A stretch of DNA of 7,286 nucleotides from Lentzea sp. (GCA_030146905.1 JASLAV010000887.1:1-7286); one strand, 5' to 3'. Numbered from the stretch's first letter, positions 1 through 6,480 are shown. The notes: generated from the letters alone by a model not told the origin. Made by a program: numbers and translations.

Positions 1-878
1 GCCTTCGTCGTGTAGACGCCGATGACCGCGGTCAGCACGCCGATCGCGGGGACGATCAGCGGGAACAGCAGGCCCTGGGTGCCGAACGCGGCGGTGCCGA
101 GGATCAGCGACGCGACCAGCGTCACGGCGTAGGACTCGAAGAGGTCCGCCGCCATGCCCGCGCAGTCACCGACGTTGTCGCCCACGTTGTCCGCGATGGT
201 GGCGGCGTTGCGGGGGTCGTCCTCGGGGATGCCCTGCTCGACCTTGCCGACCAGGTCTGCGCCGACGTCGGCGGCCTTGGTGAAGATGCCGCCACCGACG
301 CGCATGAACATCGCGAGCAGCGCGGCGCCGAAGCCGAAGCCCTCCAGCACCTTCGGGGCCTGGCCCGCGTACACGAGCACGACCAGCGCGGCTCCGAAGA
401 GGCCGAGACCGACCGTGATCATGCCGACCACACCGCCGGTGCGGAAGGCGATGCGCGTCGCCTTCTCGCGACCACCTTCCTCATTGGCGGCGGCGGCGAC
501 ACGCACGTTGGCGCGCGTGGACAACCACATGCCCAGGTAGCCGATGGTCGCCGAGAACACGGCACCGACGATGAAGAACAAAGACCTGCCGATTCGTTCG
601 GACAAATCTTCTGCCGGTAGCGCGAACAGCAGAACGAACACGATCACGACAAAAATGCCGAGCGTGCGGAACTGCCGGTTGAGGTAGGCCGCTGCGCCCT
701 CCTGAACCGCCTTGGCGATGTCCTGCATCTTCGGGGTGCCCTGGCCTGCGGCCAGCACCTCCCTGAGCAGCACATACCCGACGGCGAGAGCAGCCAGGGC
801 GACCACGGCGACCACGGCTACGACGCCGCGATCACCCCCGGAGAGCTCTAGGCTCTCCGCGAGGAATTGCCGGGACAT
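1..878 (-). CDS. hppA: Membrane-bound ion-translocating pyrophosphatase, N-terminal part (runs off left edge)
   Basis: This integral membrane pump couples cytoplasmic pyrophosphate hydrolysis to H+ (or Na+) export. The minus strand is open from an ATG at 878 to the left edge, giving 292 codons of a protein usually about 700 to 800 residues long. The pyrophosphate/Mg-binding segment DVGADLVGKVE lies at residues 204-214. It is followed by the acidic signature DNVGDNVGDCAG at 230-241 and AADLFESY. Several hydrophobic helices are visible, including residues 19-38, 72-87 and 101-117. An AGGAGG Shine-Dalgarno sequence sits four bases before the ATG and fixes the start. The residue that separates K+-dependent from K+-independent enzymes is outside the window, so ion and potassium dependence cannot be decided. 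The gene is divergent from the helicase. Family assignment is secure from the motifs. Confidence 0.96.
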   Translation of the reverse strand, partial: MSRQFLAESLELSGGDRGVVAVVAVVALAALAVGYVLLREVLAAGQGTPKMQDIAKAVQEGAAAYLNRQFRTLGIFVVIVFVLLFALPAEDLSERIGRSLFFIVGAVFSATIGYLGMWLSTRANVRVAAAANEEGGREKATRIAFRTGGVVGMITVGLGLFGAALVVLVYAGQAPKVLEGFGFGAALLAMFMRVGGGIFTKAADVGADLVGKVEQGIPEDDPRNAATIADNVGDNVGDCAGMAADLFESYAVTLVASLILGTAAFGTQGLLFPLIVPAIGVLTAVIGVYTTK

Positions 879-972
879 CCGTCCTCCTGGTGAGTTGCCA
901 TGTGCAGCGCCAAGGCAGACCAGCCGCCCTCGCGCGACGTGACGCATCCCTCATTGGATGCGATGAGCGGGG

Positions 973-1000
973 AGTCTAGGGGTTGCTTGCAACGAGGCAA
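973..1000 (-). promoter_or_regulatory. Candidate promoter for the pyrophosphatase gene
   Basis: On the minus strand TTGCCT (1000-995) and TAGACT (978-973) are separated by 16 bases and resemble -35 and -10 boxes of a housekeeping sigma factor (4 of 6 -10 bases match TATAAT). Transcription would start near 966, leaving a leader of about 90 bases before the ATG at 878. An imperfect dyad, GGTTGC (981-986) against GCAACGAACC (997-1006), overlaps the -35 box and could be an operator. I saw no comparably good promoter for the helicase in this gap. The assignment rests on motif resemblance and position only. Confidence 0.35.
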
Positions 1001-1076
1001 CGAACCGTTCCGATCCGTGCACACACCGTTATCCGCGCAGGAAGTCGTGCACGCCCCGGCCGGAAGTGTCGGTGCC

Positions 1077-3392
1077 GTGTGCGAAGCTCGCCTCGTGGTG
1101 GATCAGGGACGGCGGTTGCTGGACCGCGTGCTGACGGGAGTGCCCGCCGGGGAGTCACCTCTCACACACGTGCGCGATCTGCCGTCGCGGCAGGCTGATC
1201 ACGTCGAATGGCCCTCATGGGTCGCCCAGCCGGTCGTCGAGGCGTTCACGGAGACGGGCGTGCGCGAGCCGTGGCGGCACCAGGTCGAGGCGGCGTCGCT
1301 CGCGTGGTCCGGCAAGCACGTGGTGCTCGCGACGGGCACCGCCTCCGGCAAGTCGCTCGCCTACCAACTGCCCGTGCTTTCCACTCTTTTGGCGGACACG
1401 AAGGCGACGGCGCTGTACCTGTCACCGACCAAAGCCCTTGGTGCGGACCAGCTCCGGTCGCTCGACGAACTGGGCGTCAAGGGGGTGCGCGCGTCGGCCT
1501 ACGACGGCGACACCCCGATGGCCGAGCGCGACTGGGTCAAGGCCCACGCGAACTGGGTCTTCACCAATCCCGACATGCTGCACCGCGGAATCCTCCCGCA
1601 ACACCCGAAATGGCTGCGGTTCTTCCGGCGGCTGAAGTACGTGGTGATCGACGAGTGCCATTCCTACCGCGGCGTTTTCGGCTCGCACGTGGCGTTGTTG
1701 ATGCGCCGGCTGCGGCGGGTCGCGCGCAAATACGGCGCGGATCCGATCTTCGTTTTGGCATCGGCCACTGTGGCTGATCCTTCTTCTTCGGCACAACGCC
1801 TGCTCGGCGTGCCGGTTTCCGCTGTCGTGGACGACTTCTCGCCGCGTGCGTCGCGCACGGTCGCGTTGTGGGAGCCGCCACTGACCTCTCTGGAGGGTGA
1901 GAACGGCGCGCCCGTCCGGCGTTCGGCGGGCGCGGAGACGTCGCGGATCCTCGCCGACCTGGTCGTCGAGGGCGCGCGGTCGCTCGCCTTCGTGCGCTCG
2001 CGCCGCGGCGCGGAGCTCACCGCGCTGGGCGCGCAGCGCATCCTGTCCGAAGTGGACGGCGAGCTGCCCTCCCGCGTCGCTGCCTACCGCGGCGGGTTCC
2101 TGCCGGAGGAACGACGGGCGCTCGAGAAGTCGCTGTCCACCGGCGACCTGCTCGGCGTCGCGACCACGAACGCGCTGGAGCTCGGCGTCGACATCGCCGG
2201 TCTGGACGCCGTGGTGGTGGCCGGTTTCCCCGGCACGTTGGCCTCCTTCTGGCAGCAGGCGGGCCGCGCCGGCCGGTCGGGCGACAGCGCGTTGGTGGTG
2301 TTCGTGGCGCGCGACGACCCGTTGGACACCTACCTGGTGCACAACCCGGCGGCCGTGCTGGACCGCCCGGTCGAGGCGACGGTGCTGGACCCGCTGAACC
2401 CGTACGTGCTGGGCCCCCAGCTGGCCTGCGCGGCGTCGGAGATGCCGTTGACGCCCGCGTGCCTGGACGACTTCGGCGGTCCGCTGGCCGAGGCCGTGCT
2501 GGAGGAGCTGGTGGCCGAGAAGCTGCTGCGCCGCAGGCCGGCGGGCTGGTACTGGGCGTCGCACGACCGGCCGCACTCCGGGGTGGACATCCGCGGCTCC
2601 GGTGGCGAGCAGGTGGCCGTCGTCGAGGCCGACTCCGGGCGGATGCTCGGCACGGTCGACCCGGGATCCGCCTCCTGGCAGGTGCATCCGGGTGCGGTCT
2701 ACCTGCACCAGGGCCGCGCGTACGTCGTCGACGAACTCGACCTGGACAGCGGGCTCGCCATGGTGCACCGCGAGGACCCGGAGTGGACGACGCAGCCGCG
2801 TGATTGCGTGGACATCACGGTCGTGCAGGAGGTCGAACGCACCGACTTCGGCGGTGTCTCCGTCTCGCTGGGCGAGGTGGAGGTGACGACGCAGGTCGTC
2901 GGCTACCTGCGGCGGCTGCCGTCCGGCGTCGTGCTCGACCAGATCCCTCTCGACCTGCCGGAACAAACCCTGCAGACCCGCGCGGTCTGGTACTCGGTCG
3001 ACGAGGCGCTCCTCGCTGACGCGGGCGTGGATCCGAAACGGATCCCCGGCGCCCTGCACGCGGCAGAGCACGCGGCGATCGGCCTGCTGCCGCTGTTCGC
3101 GACGTGCGACAGGTGGGACATCGGCGGCGTGTCGACGGCCGCGCACCCGGACACCGGCATGCCGACGGTGTTCGTCCACGACGGTCACCCCGGCGGCGCG
3201 GGCTTCGCGGACCGCGGCCACTCGGCGTTGCGGGCCTGGCTCTCGGCGACGCGGGCGGCGATCAGCGCGTGCTCGTGCCCGATGGGCTGCCCGTCCTGCG
3301 TGCAGTCGCCCAAGTGCGGCAACGGCAACGAGCCGCTGGACAAGGCCGGTGCCGTGCTGGTCCTCGACGTCGTGCTGGGCAAAATCGCCTGA
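1077..3392 (+). CDS. SftH/MrfA (Hrq1-like) superfamily 2 DNA helicase with C-terminal DUF1998 cysteine cluster
   Basis: Predicted 3'-to-5' DNA helicase/translocase of the clade containing mycobacterial SftH and Bacillus MrfA, linked to DNA repair. From the chosen GTG it has 771 residues. Motifs in order are Walker A ATGTASGKS (85-93), a DECH box (192-195), SAT (229-231), motif V around ALELGVDIAG, and motif VI QQAGRAGR (393-400). The DUF1998 region ends with cysteines 732, 734, 738, 741 and 747, a likely metal site. The frame is open upstream to an ATG at 900, but that ATG is 22 bases from the divergent start and the extension contains a rare TTA codon at 1029, so I prefer an internal GTG. 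Position 1077 has GGAAG ten bases upstream; 1047 and 1098 are alternatives. Homology-like sequence begins around GRRLLDRVL. The family is clear; the start is uncertain and the exact lesion or substrate is unknown. Confidence 0.93.
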   Translation: MCEARLVVDQGRRLLDRVLTGVPAGESPLTHVRDLPSRQADHVEWPSWVAQPVVEAFTETGVREPWRHQVEAASLAWSGKHVVLATGTASGKSLAYQLPVLSTLLADTKATALYLSPTKALGADQLRSLDELGVKGVRASAYDGDTPMAERDWVKAHANWVFTNPDMLHRGILPQHPKWLRFFRRLKYVVIDECHSYRGVFGSHVALLMRRLRRVARKYGADPIFVLASATVADPSSSAQRLLGVPVSAVVDDFSPRASRTVALWEPPLTSLEGENGAPVRRSAGAETSRILADLVVEGARSLAFVRSRRGAELTALGAQRILSEVDGELPSRVAAYRGGFLPEERRALEKSLSTGDLLGVATTNALELGVDIAGLDAVVVAGFPGTLASFWQQAGRAGRSGDSALVVFVARDDPLDTYLVHNPAAVLDRPVEATVLDPLNPYVLGPQLACAASEMPLTPACLDDFGGPLAEAVLEELVAEKLLRRRPAGWYWASHDRPHSGVDIRGSGGEQVAVVEADSGRMLGTVDPGSASWQVHPGAVYLHQGRAYVVDELDLDSGLAMVHREDPEWTTQPRDCVDITVVQEVERTDFGGVSVSLGEVEVTTQVVGYLRRLPSGVVLDQIPLDLPEQTLQTRAVWYSVDEALLADAGVDPKRIPGALHAAEHAAIGLLPLFATCDRWDIGGVSTAAHPDTGMPTVFVHDGHPGGAGFADRGHSALRAWLSATRAAISACSCPMGCPSCVQSPKCGNGNEPLDKAGAVLVLDVVLGKIA

Positions 3393-3424
3393 CCGGCACC
3401 CGGTCGCCCGACTACGGTGTCCGC

Positions 3425-3472
3425 GTGACCGCATGCAGCTGCAACGCCGCTGACCGGACCCGCCGCGCCTAG
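3425..3472 (+). CDS. Possible 15-residue Cys-containing leader peptide (speculative)
   Basis: A GTG at 3425 opens a 15-codon frame reading MTACSCNAADRTRRA and ending at TAG 3470-3472, inside a perfect palindrome. It lies between the helicase and the nucleotidyltransferase. Short Cys-bearing ORFs can act as attenuator leaders in actinobacteria, and the placement before a hairpin fits that idea. There is no good Shine-Dalgarno sequence, and the downstream gene has no obvious link to sulfur metabolism. Chance is quite possible. Confidence 0.15.
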   Translation: MTACSCNAADRTRRA

Positions 3473-3479
3473 GCGCGGC
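3462..3479. repeat. Perfect 18-base palindrome, possible hairpin or protein site
   Basis: GCCGCGCCTAGGCGCGGC equals its own reverse complement. It lies 70 bases after the helicase stop and about 60 bases before the nucleotidyltransferase start. With no unpaired centre, a hairpin would have to open at least the middle CTAG. No T-run follows, so it would be a non-canonical terminator at best. A dimeric protein site is equally possible. Confidence 0.4.
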
Positions 3480-3537
3480 CGAGCCGGATGCTCCGCCGCG
3501 CCCGTCCTCACTGGCCACGGGTTCACTGGAGTCTGCC

Positions 3538-4311
3538 TTGTTCACACCGTTCGCCGAGCTCGACGCACTGCTCACCGGCCTGGTCTCGTCCGTGCGCGAG
3601 ATCCTCGGCCCCACCTACGTCGGCACGTACGTCCAGGGCTCGTTCGCCCTGGGTGCCGGTGACGTCCACAGCGACTGCGACTTCATCGTCGCCTGCACCG
3701 AACCGCCGTCCGGTTCCCGTGAGGCGGGGTTGCGAGCTCTGCACGACGAGATCCCGCTCCGGCCGGGCCACTGGTCGACCGAGATCGAGGGCTCGTACGC
3801 CGACGTGGAGTCGCTGCGCTCCGTGGCAGGCCTCGGAGTTCCGTGGCTGTTCAACGACCACGGCTCCCGCACGCTGATCTGGGACACCCACTGCAACAGC
3901 CCGCACGCCCGCTGGATCCTGCGCCACCACGGCATCGTGCTGGACGGCCCGCCGATCACCTCACTGGTCGACGAGGTACCGGCTTCCGCCCTGCGTTCTT
4001 CGATGCGCGCCGAACTGCCGCACGTCCTGGAAGGCATCCGGGAGTGGGCGCCGATGGGCAACGCCTGGACGCAGCGCTACATCGTCTCGACGTACTGCCG
4101 CACCCTCTACACCATCCACACGGGAGAGGTGACGTCGAAGCGCGGTGCCCTGCTGTGGGCAAGGAAAATGCTCGATCAGCGTTGGCACCCGCTGATCGAG
4201 CAGGTTCTGCGGGACCGGGACCTCGGCTGGCACACCGATGCGGTCCCACGGCCCGGATCCTTGGAGGAGACCTTCGCGTTCGCCTCCTACGCGGAAGCGC
4301 TGGCGCTCTAG
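3538..4311 (+). CDS. AadA-like nucleotidyltransferase (aminoglycoside adenylyltransferase family)
   Basis: A 257-residue cytoplasmic protein close to the length of AadA (ANT(3'')-type) enzymes, which adenylylate streptomycin and spectinomycin. The N-terminal nucleotidyltransferase domain has the signature G34-S35 with D46 and D48 (GSFALG then SDCDF), which binds metal and nucleotide. E84 in IEGSY is a candidate for the conserved catalytic glutamate. The C-terminal half (about 150-250) is helical and resembles the AadA C-terminal domain, with RYIVSTYCRTLYTIHTGEV and GALLWA. The start is TTG: GGAG lies six bases upstream, the frame is closed by TGA at 3451, and no ATG or GTG intervenes. The gene stands alone, without mobile or cassette signatures, so it looks like a resident chromosomal gene. 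The actual substrate, and whether it gives resistance, are not known from sequence. Confidence 0.85.
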   Translation: MFTPFAELDALLTGLVSSVREILGPTYVGTYVQGSFALGAGDVHSDCDFIVACTEPPSGSREAGLRALHDEIPLRPGHWSTEIEGSYADVESLRSVAGLGVPWLFNDHGSRTLIWDTHCNSPHARWILRHHGIVLDGPPITSLVDEVPASALRSSMRAELPHVLEGIREWAPMGNAWTQRYIVSTYCRTLYTIHTGEVTSKRGALLWARKMLDQRWHPLIEQVLRDRDLGWHTDAVPRPGSLEETFAFASYAEALAL

Positions 4312-4328
4312 GTCTCCCGTTTTCGTGG

Positions 4329-4362
4329 GCGCGGCGGGGGCTCACGGGTACCCCCGCCGCGC
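4329..4362 (+). terminator. Strong GC hairpin after the nucleotidyltransferase gene
   Basis: A 12-base stem, GCGCGGCGGGGG (4329-4340) pairing with CCCCCGCCGCGC (4351-4362), surrounds a 10-base loop. It starts 18 bases after the stop codon. There is no downstream T-run, as is common for actinobacterial hairpins called terminators. It sits between convergent genes and could slow polymerase from either side. Confidence 0.7.
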
Positions 4363-4759
4363 TCTCCACGTGCCGAACACTGTTTTCCCGCCTGCTACCG
4401 CTTCGTGACCGGATTCCTCAGAACATCGGCGGAATCAGGTTCGTTCGTCTCGACAGGACACGCGGGAGGCGACGGTGTCCACTGTCTTCTGACGAACTCC
4501 GGGGAGGAGCCGGCTTCGCCGACCGCGGCAGAGCGGGTGCCCTGCCACTAACGTTCCTCGGTCCGGTCACTGGTGCGGGAGGCTGTCCTTCGGGGTGCGT
4601 GTTCGGCTTTTCGCCCGTTCCTGCGCGGCCCCCGACGTGCGGGGTGCGGAGGCCAGCATCGGATCGGGCTGGGGTTGGAACGGCCGCGCAGGGCATCGCC
4701 TTCGGGGTTGTCGGGGAGAGTCCACGACGACACCCAGCGCGGCCGGGCTTGTAGTTGTG
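4363..4759. other. Long non-coding gap between convergent genes, with hairpins
   Basis: About 400 bases with no credible gene: the frames that stay open here give Arg/Pro/Gly-rich translations typical of shadows. Visible structure includes GACAGGACAC (4452-4461) pairing with GTGTCC-AC-TGTC (4475-4486, two-base bulge, 13-base loop). There is also a small hairpin CCCCG (4630-4634) with CGGGG (4640-4644). A nine-base inverted repeat, CGGCCGCGC (4681-4689) and GCGCGGCCG (4737-4745), lies just beyond the prim-pol gene stop and might help end that transcript. No tRNA T-loop or known small RNA was recognised. Confidence 0.5.
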
Positions 4760-5380
4760 TCAGACGGCTTCGAGCTCGTAGCGCGTCGGGGCGTGGAGCG
4801 CCTCGACCAGTGCGTCCTGCACGACATGCGCGTCCGGCAGGTTCCAGCCGCAGATCGACGGCTTGACCCGCCAGTGCACGACACCGTGCGCCATCGGGGT
4901 GGGCGGCAGCGGGATGTACTCGCCCTTGGCGTAGAGGTGCACGTCCGGGTTGGAGGCCAGCTCGCTGTTGAGCGTCGAGCCGGACTTCACCAGGAACATC
5001 CACCGGCCGGACGGGGTCGCGGCGATCGGCACGGGAACACCGATCGACCGCAGTGCGACGGCAGCGCGGCGGCCGAGGCCGGTGCCGACCTCGATCGCGT
5101 CCACCACGTGACCGGTGGCGACGAGGAGGCTGTAGGAGTGGCCCGTCCACCACGTGGCGACCTGCTCAGGGCGCGTACCGATGCGGTCCACCCAGTCGCG
5201 GTGCACGGGGATGGGACCGTGGAGCTCGAGCCCGCTGCGGCCCGCCCACTGGGTGACGCCCTGCTCGGAACCGGCCGGATAGGTGCCGGGCAGCACAGGC
5301 CAACCGCGGAACGCGAGGCTCACGGCCTCGGCACGCAGTTCGATGCGGAAGGCCCCGCGCCAGCTGTCCGACCAATCCAT
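4760..5380 (-). CDS. Prim-pol-like protein (bifunctional DNA primase/polymerase family), apparently degenerate
   Basis: A 206-residue protein resembling the N-terminal prim-pol (archaeo-eukaryotic primase) domain. Landmarks are RGWPVLP (25-31), a paired Trp at 77-78 after RPEQ, the SLLVATG strand, VVDAIEV (D94, E97), and the SGRWMFLV strand (G115 to M118). Active prim-pol enzymes normally carry a DxD/DxE metal pair on the strand after ATG and a His in the GG-x-H strand. Here the first is D-A-I-E and the second has W-M with no His, so catalysis looks doubtful. The protein has only this domain and no helicase part. The ATG at 5380 is preferred over 5416 because GAAGAAGG lies about nine bases upstream, the upstream ATG has no ribosome site, and MDWSDSWRGAF looks like the family N-terminus. 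It is convergent with the nucleotidyltransferase. Its function is not known. Confidence 0.8.
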   Translation of the reverse strand: MDWSDSWRGAFRIELRAEAVSLAFRGWPVLPGTYPAGSEQGVTQWAGRSGLELHGPIPVHRDWVDRIGTRPEQVATWWTGHSYSLLVATGHVVDAIEVGTGLGRRAAVALRSIGVPVPIAATPSGRWMFLVKSGSTLNSELASNPDVHLYAKGEYIPLPPTPMAHGVVHWRVKPSICGWNLPDAHVVQDALVEALHAPTRYELEAV

Positions 5381-5513
5381 CTTCCGTCGCCTTCTTCCTA
5401 GTTTCTGACTCGACATCGACGTGGTGCCGGTTCGTGGGACACCGCGTCGGTGCCGCCTCTACAACTAACGACACCGGCCCTGGGCTTGGTAACCCCTGCC
5501 GCGACAACTGGTA

Positions 5514-5542
5514 GCTATGGAACGGCGAACGCGCTTTGACAA
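5514..5542 (-). promoter_or_regulatory. Weak candidate promoter for the prim-pol-like gene
   Basis: On the minus strand TTGTCA (5542-5537), one base off the -35 consensus, is followed after 17 bases by CATAGC (5519-5514), a weak -10 match. It lies between the pilus gene stop at 5576 and the prim-pol start, leaving a leader of about 125 bases. The gap implies the prim-pol gene has its own promoter rather than being in the pilus operon. Confidence 0.25.
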
Positions 5543-5575
5543 AACGAGCCACTGAACTCCGCGCGTTTGGTTCGA

Positions 5576-6001
5576 TCACCGTTCAGCATGTCCGAGCACC
5601 GATGTGAGTCCGCTCACCGCAGCGAGTCGACCGCTCATCGCGCTCCAAACGCTTCGATCTTCAGCCGGACCTGCCCTGGCGCGTGCGTTCACCGGGCCGA
5701 ACGGCGTAGCCGCAAACACCTCGACAACGACCTCCCAACCGCTCACCGTGCAGCTCACGAGTGCGGCCCTGTTCCCTTCCGCCACGACTCGTGCCTGCTC
5801 ACAGGCACTTCCGTCGCCTTCGGCGAGACGAGCGGTAGCCGCGAGTGCCGCGAGATCGGCCGCACCGTTCACCCGGTGCCGCACGACGACCGCCGCTCCC
5901 ACCTGCGCACCGGCGACGGTGAGGACGATCAGCAGCAACATCGCCACGACACCGCTCACCGCAGCCGAGCCGCGCTCACCGGCGAGCGCTCCACCGTTCA
6001 C
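5576..6001 (-). CDS. Rv3654c-like TadE-family protein, last gene of the Tad/Flp pilus cluster
   Basis: A 141-residue small membrane or secreted protein. It has a short N-terminal arm with the ERGSAAV motif (9-15), then one hydrophobic segment (about 16-40, VSGVVAMLLLIVL onward). A segment typical of the Rv3654c/TadG-like group follows (HRVNGAADLAALAA, 42-55). Cys67 and Cys84 could form a disulfide outside the membrane. No Glu stands at +5 of the hydrophobic segment, so it is unlikely to be a canonical prepilin. The ATG at 6001 overlaps the stop of the upstream TadE-like gene by four bases (ATGA), showing translational coupling. The tail after RARAGPAE (about 28 residues, rich in Ser and small residues) looks like an extension beyond the usual family end. 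It probably supports pilus assembly, but its role is unproven. Confidence 0.85.
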   Translation of the reverse strand: MNGGALAGERGSAAVSGVVAMLLLIVLTVAGAQVGAAVVVRHRVNGAADLAALAATARLAEGDGSACEQARVVAEGNRAALVSCTVSGWEVVVEVFAATPFGPVNARARAGPAEDRSVWSAMSGRLAAVSGLTSVLGHAER

Positions 6002-6327
6002 CGCGGCTCCAGCACGGCGAACGCCTCCGCGGTGAGCGGCAAGCCCAACGGCCCCCGCTTGCTGACGACGACTCGCACGGCGTCCGCCTGACCGTGGATC
6101 ACGACGCTCGCCCCGGCCGCGATCTCGCCGACCACCTGTTCCCCACGCTGCTGTTCACCGCGCGCAGTGAGCCGAGCGGCTTCTCTCGCCGCGTCGGTGC
6201 ACTGCATCTGCTCGATGACTGCGGTCAGCCCAGCCACCGCCAACGCGACGAAGGCGAGCAACGCGCACACGGCGACGGCCGCCTCGACCGTGACCATGCC
6301 CCGGTCGTCAGACCGAAGACAGCGCAC
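5998..6327 (-). CDS. TadE-like minor pilin of the Tad/Flp system (Rv3655c-like)
   Basis: A 109-residue pilin-like protein. A ten-residue basic leader ends in DRG, followed by MVTVEAAVAV. The Gly10/Met11 site with Glu15 at +5 matches prepilin peptidase cleavage. The hydrophobic helix covers about 14-38 and is followed by EQMQCTDAAREAARLTARGE, typical of TadE proteins. The start is GTG at 6327: the internal ATG at 6297 is the +1 residue of the mature protein and would remove the leader. The GTG lies inside the last 20 bases of the DUF4244 gene, and the stop overlaps the next gene by four bases, so the three genes were one coupled unit. Because the upstream pilin gene is broken by the element, its normal transcription is probably lost or driven from elsewhere. 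Confidence 0.88.
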   Translation of the reverse strand: MRCLRSDDRGMVTVEAAVAVCALLAFVALAVAGLTAVIEQMQCTDAAREAARLTARGEQQRGEQVVGEIAAGASVVIHGQADAVRVVVSKRGPLGLPLTAEAFAVLEPR

Positions 6328-6433
6328 GCTGTATCAGCCCTTGCAACAGGTTCTGCACGAAGTCGCCGGTGAGCACCACGTACAACACCCCGGCGAACGC
6401 GGCCACGGCCAACGTCCCGATCGCGTACTCGAC
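6308..6433 (-). pseudogene. DUF4244 (Flp-type) pilin gene, 3' part, cut by the integrated element
   Basis: The last 41 codons of a small Flp-type pilin (Rv3656c-like) are intact: VEYAIGT, the hydrophobic stretch LAVAAFAGVLYVVLTGD, then an amphipathic tail ending RALSSV. Relatives begin their mature part with a motif like G, then MTTVEYAxGT, so the leader and roughly the first three mature residues are missing. Upstream of the GTC codon (6433) the frame stays open into the element (encoding NVKDAQKF), but I found no ATG, GTG or TTG there to start it. The loss coincides with a fall in GC to 32% over 6434-6480. The missing 5' part is expected beyond the far end of the element. Confidence 0.8.
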
Positions 6434-6440
6434 AAATTTC
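6424..6440. other. Probable attachment-site junction (attL or attR) of the element
   Basis: Pilin-coding sequence GCGTACTCGAC (plus-strand sense, to 6433) stops matching the expected pilin and passes directly to the AT-rich AAATTTCTG. Serine integrases usually act at an att site next to their own gene; the recombinase start here is 48 bases away. The two-base crossover core cannot be placed without the other junction or an empty site. Confidence 0.6.
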
Positions 6441-6457
6441 TGTGCATCCTTTACATT
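6429..6457 (+). promoter_or_regulatory. Candidate promoter of the recombinase gene, spanning the junction
   Basis: TCGACA (6429-6434, 5 of 6 bases of TTGACA) and TACATT (6452-6457, 4 of 6 of TATAAT) are exactly 17 bases apart, pointing at the recombinase. Five of the six -35 bases come from the pilin side of the junction and one from the element. Transcription would begin near 6464, just before the ribosome site. Confidence 0.45.
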
Positions 6458-6468
6458 AGTAAATGTAA
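6451..6468. repeat. Inverted repeat overlapping the recombinase -10 box, candidate operator
   Basis: TTACATT (6451-6457) and AATGTAA (6462-6468) form seven-base arms around AGTA. The left arm contains the whole proposed -10 box, which is where a repressor or autoregulating recombinase would block transcription. As RNA it would be a weak AU hairpin, so a DNA site is more likely. Confidence 0.5.
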
Positions 6469-6480
6469 GGGAACAAACGA

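Noticed and set aside
900..1076. N-terminal extension of the helicase from ATG 900 or ATG 963
   Set aside because: It would start almost on top of the divergent gene, covers its candidate promoter, contains a rare TTA codon and does not resemble the family.
1422..3614. A 730-codon minus-strand frame opposite the helicase
   Set aside because: Its translation is Arg/His/Gln-rich with no recognisable domain and mirrors the GC-rich third positions of the helicase; it is a shadow.
4502..4530. Similarity of GGAGFADRG here to the helicase segment at about 3193-3220, suggesting a duplicated fragment
   Set aside because: Only about 24 bases resemble each other (roughly 20 matches by eye) and flanks do not align; GC-rich chance similarity is enough.
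3843..4754. A 303-codon plus-strand frame running from the nucleotidyltransferase gene into the gap
   Set aside because: Its first half overlaps a well-supported gene in another frame and the remainder is low-complexity Arg/Gly/Pro with no ribosome site.
5536..5541. Perfect TTGACA on the plus strand
   Set aside because: No -10-like sequence 16 to 18 bases downstream and no plus-strand gene follows.
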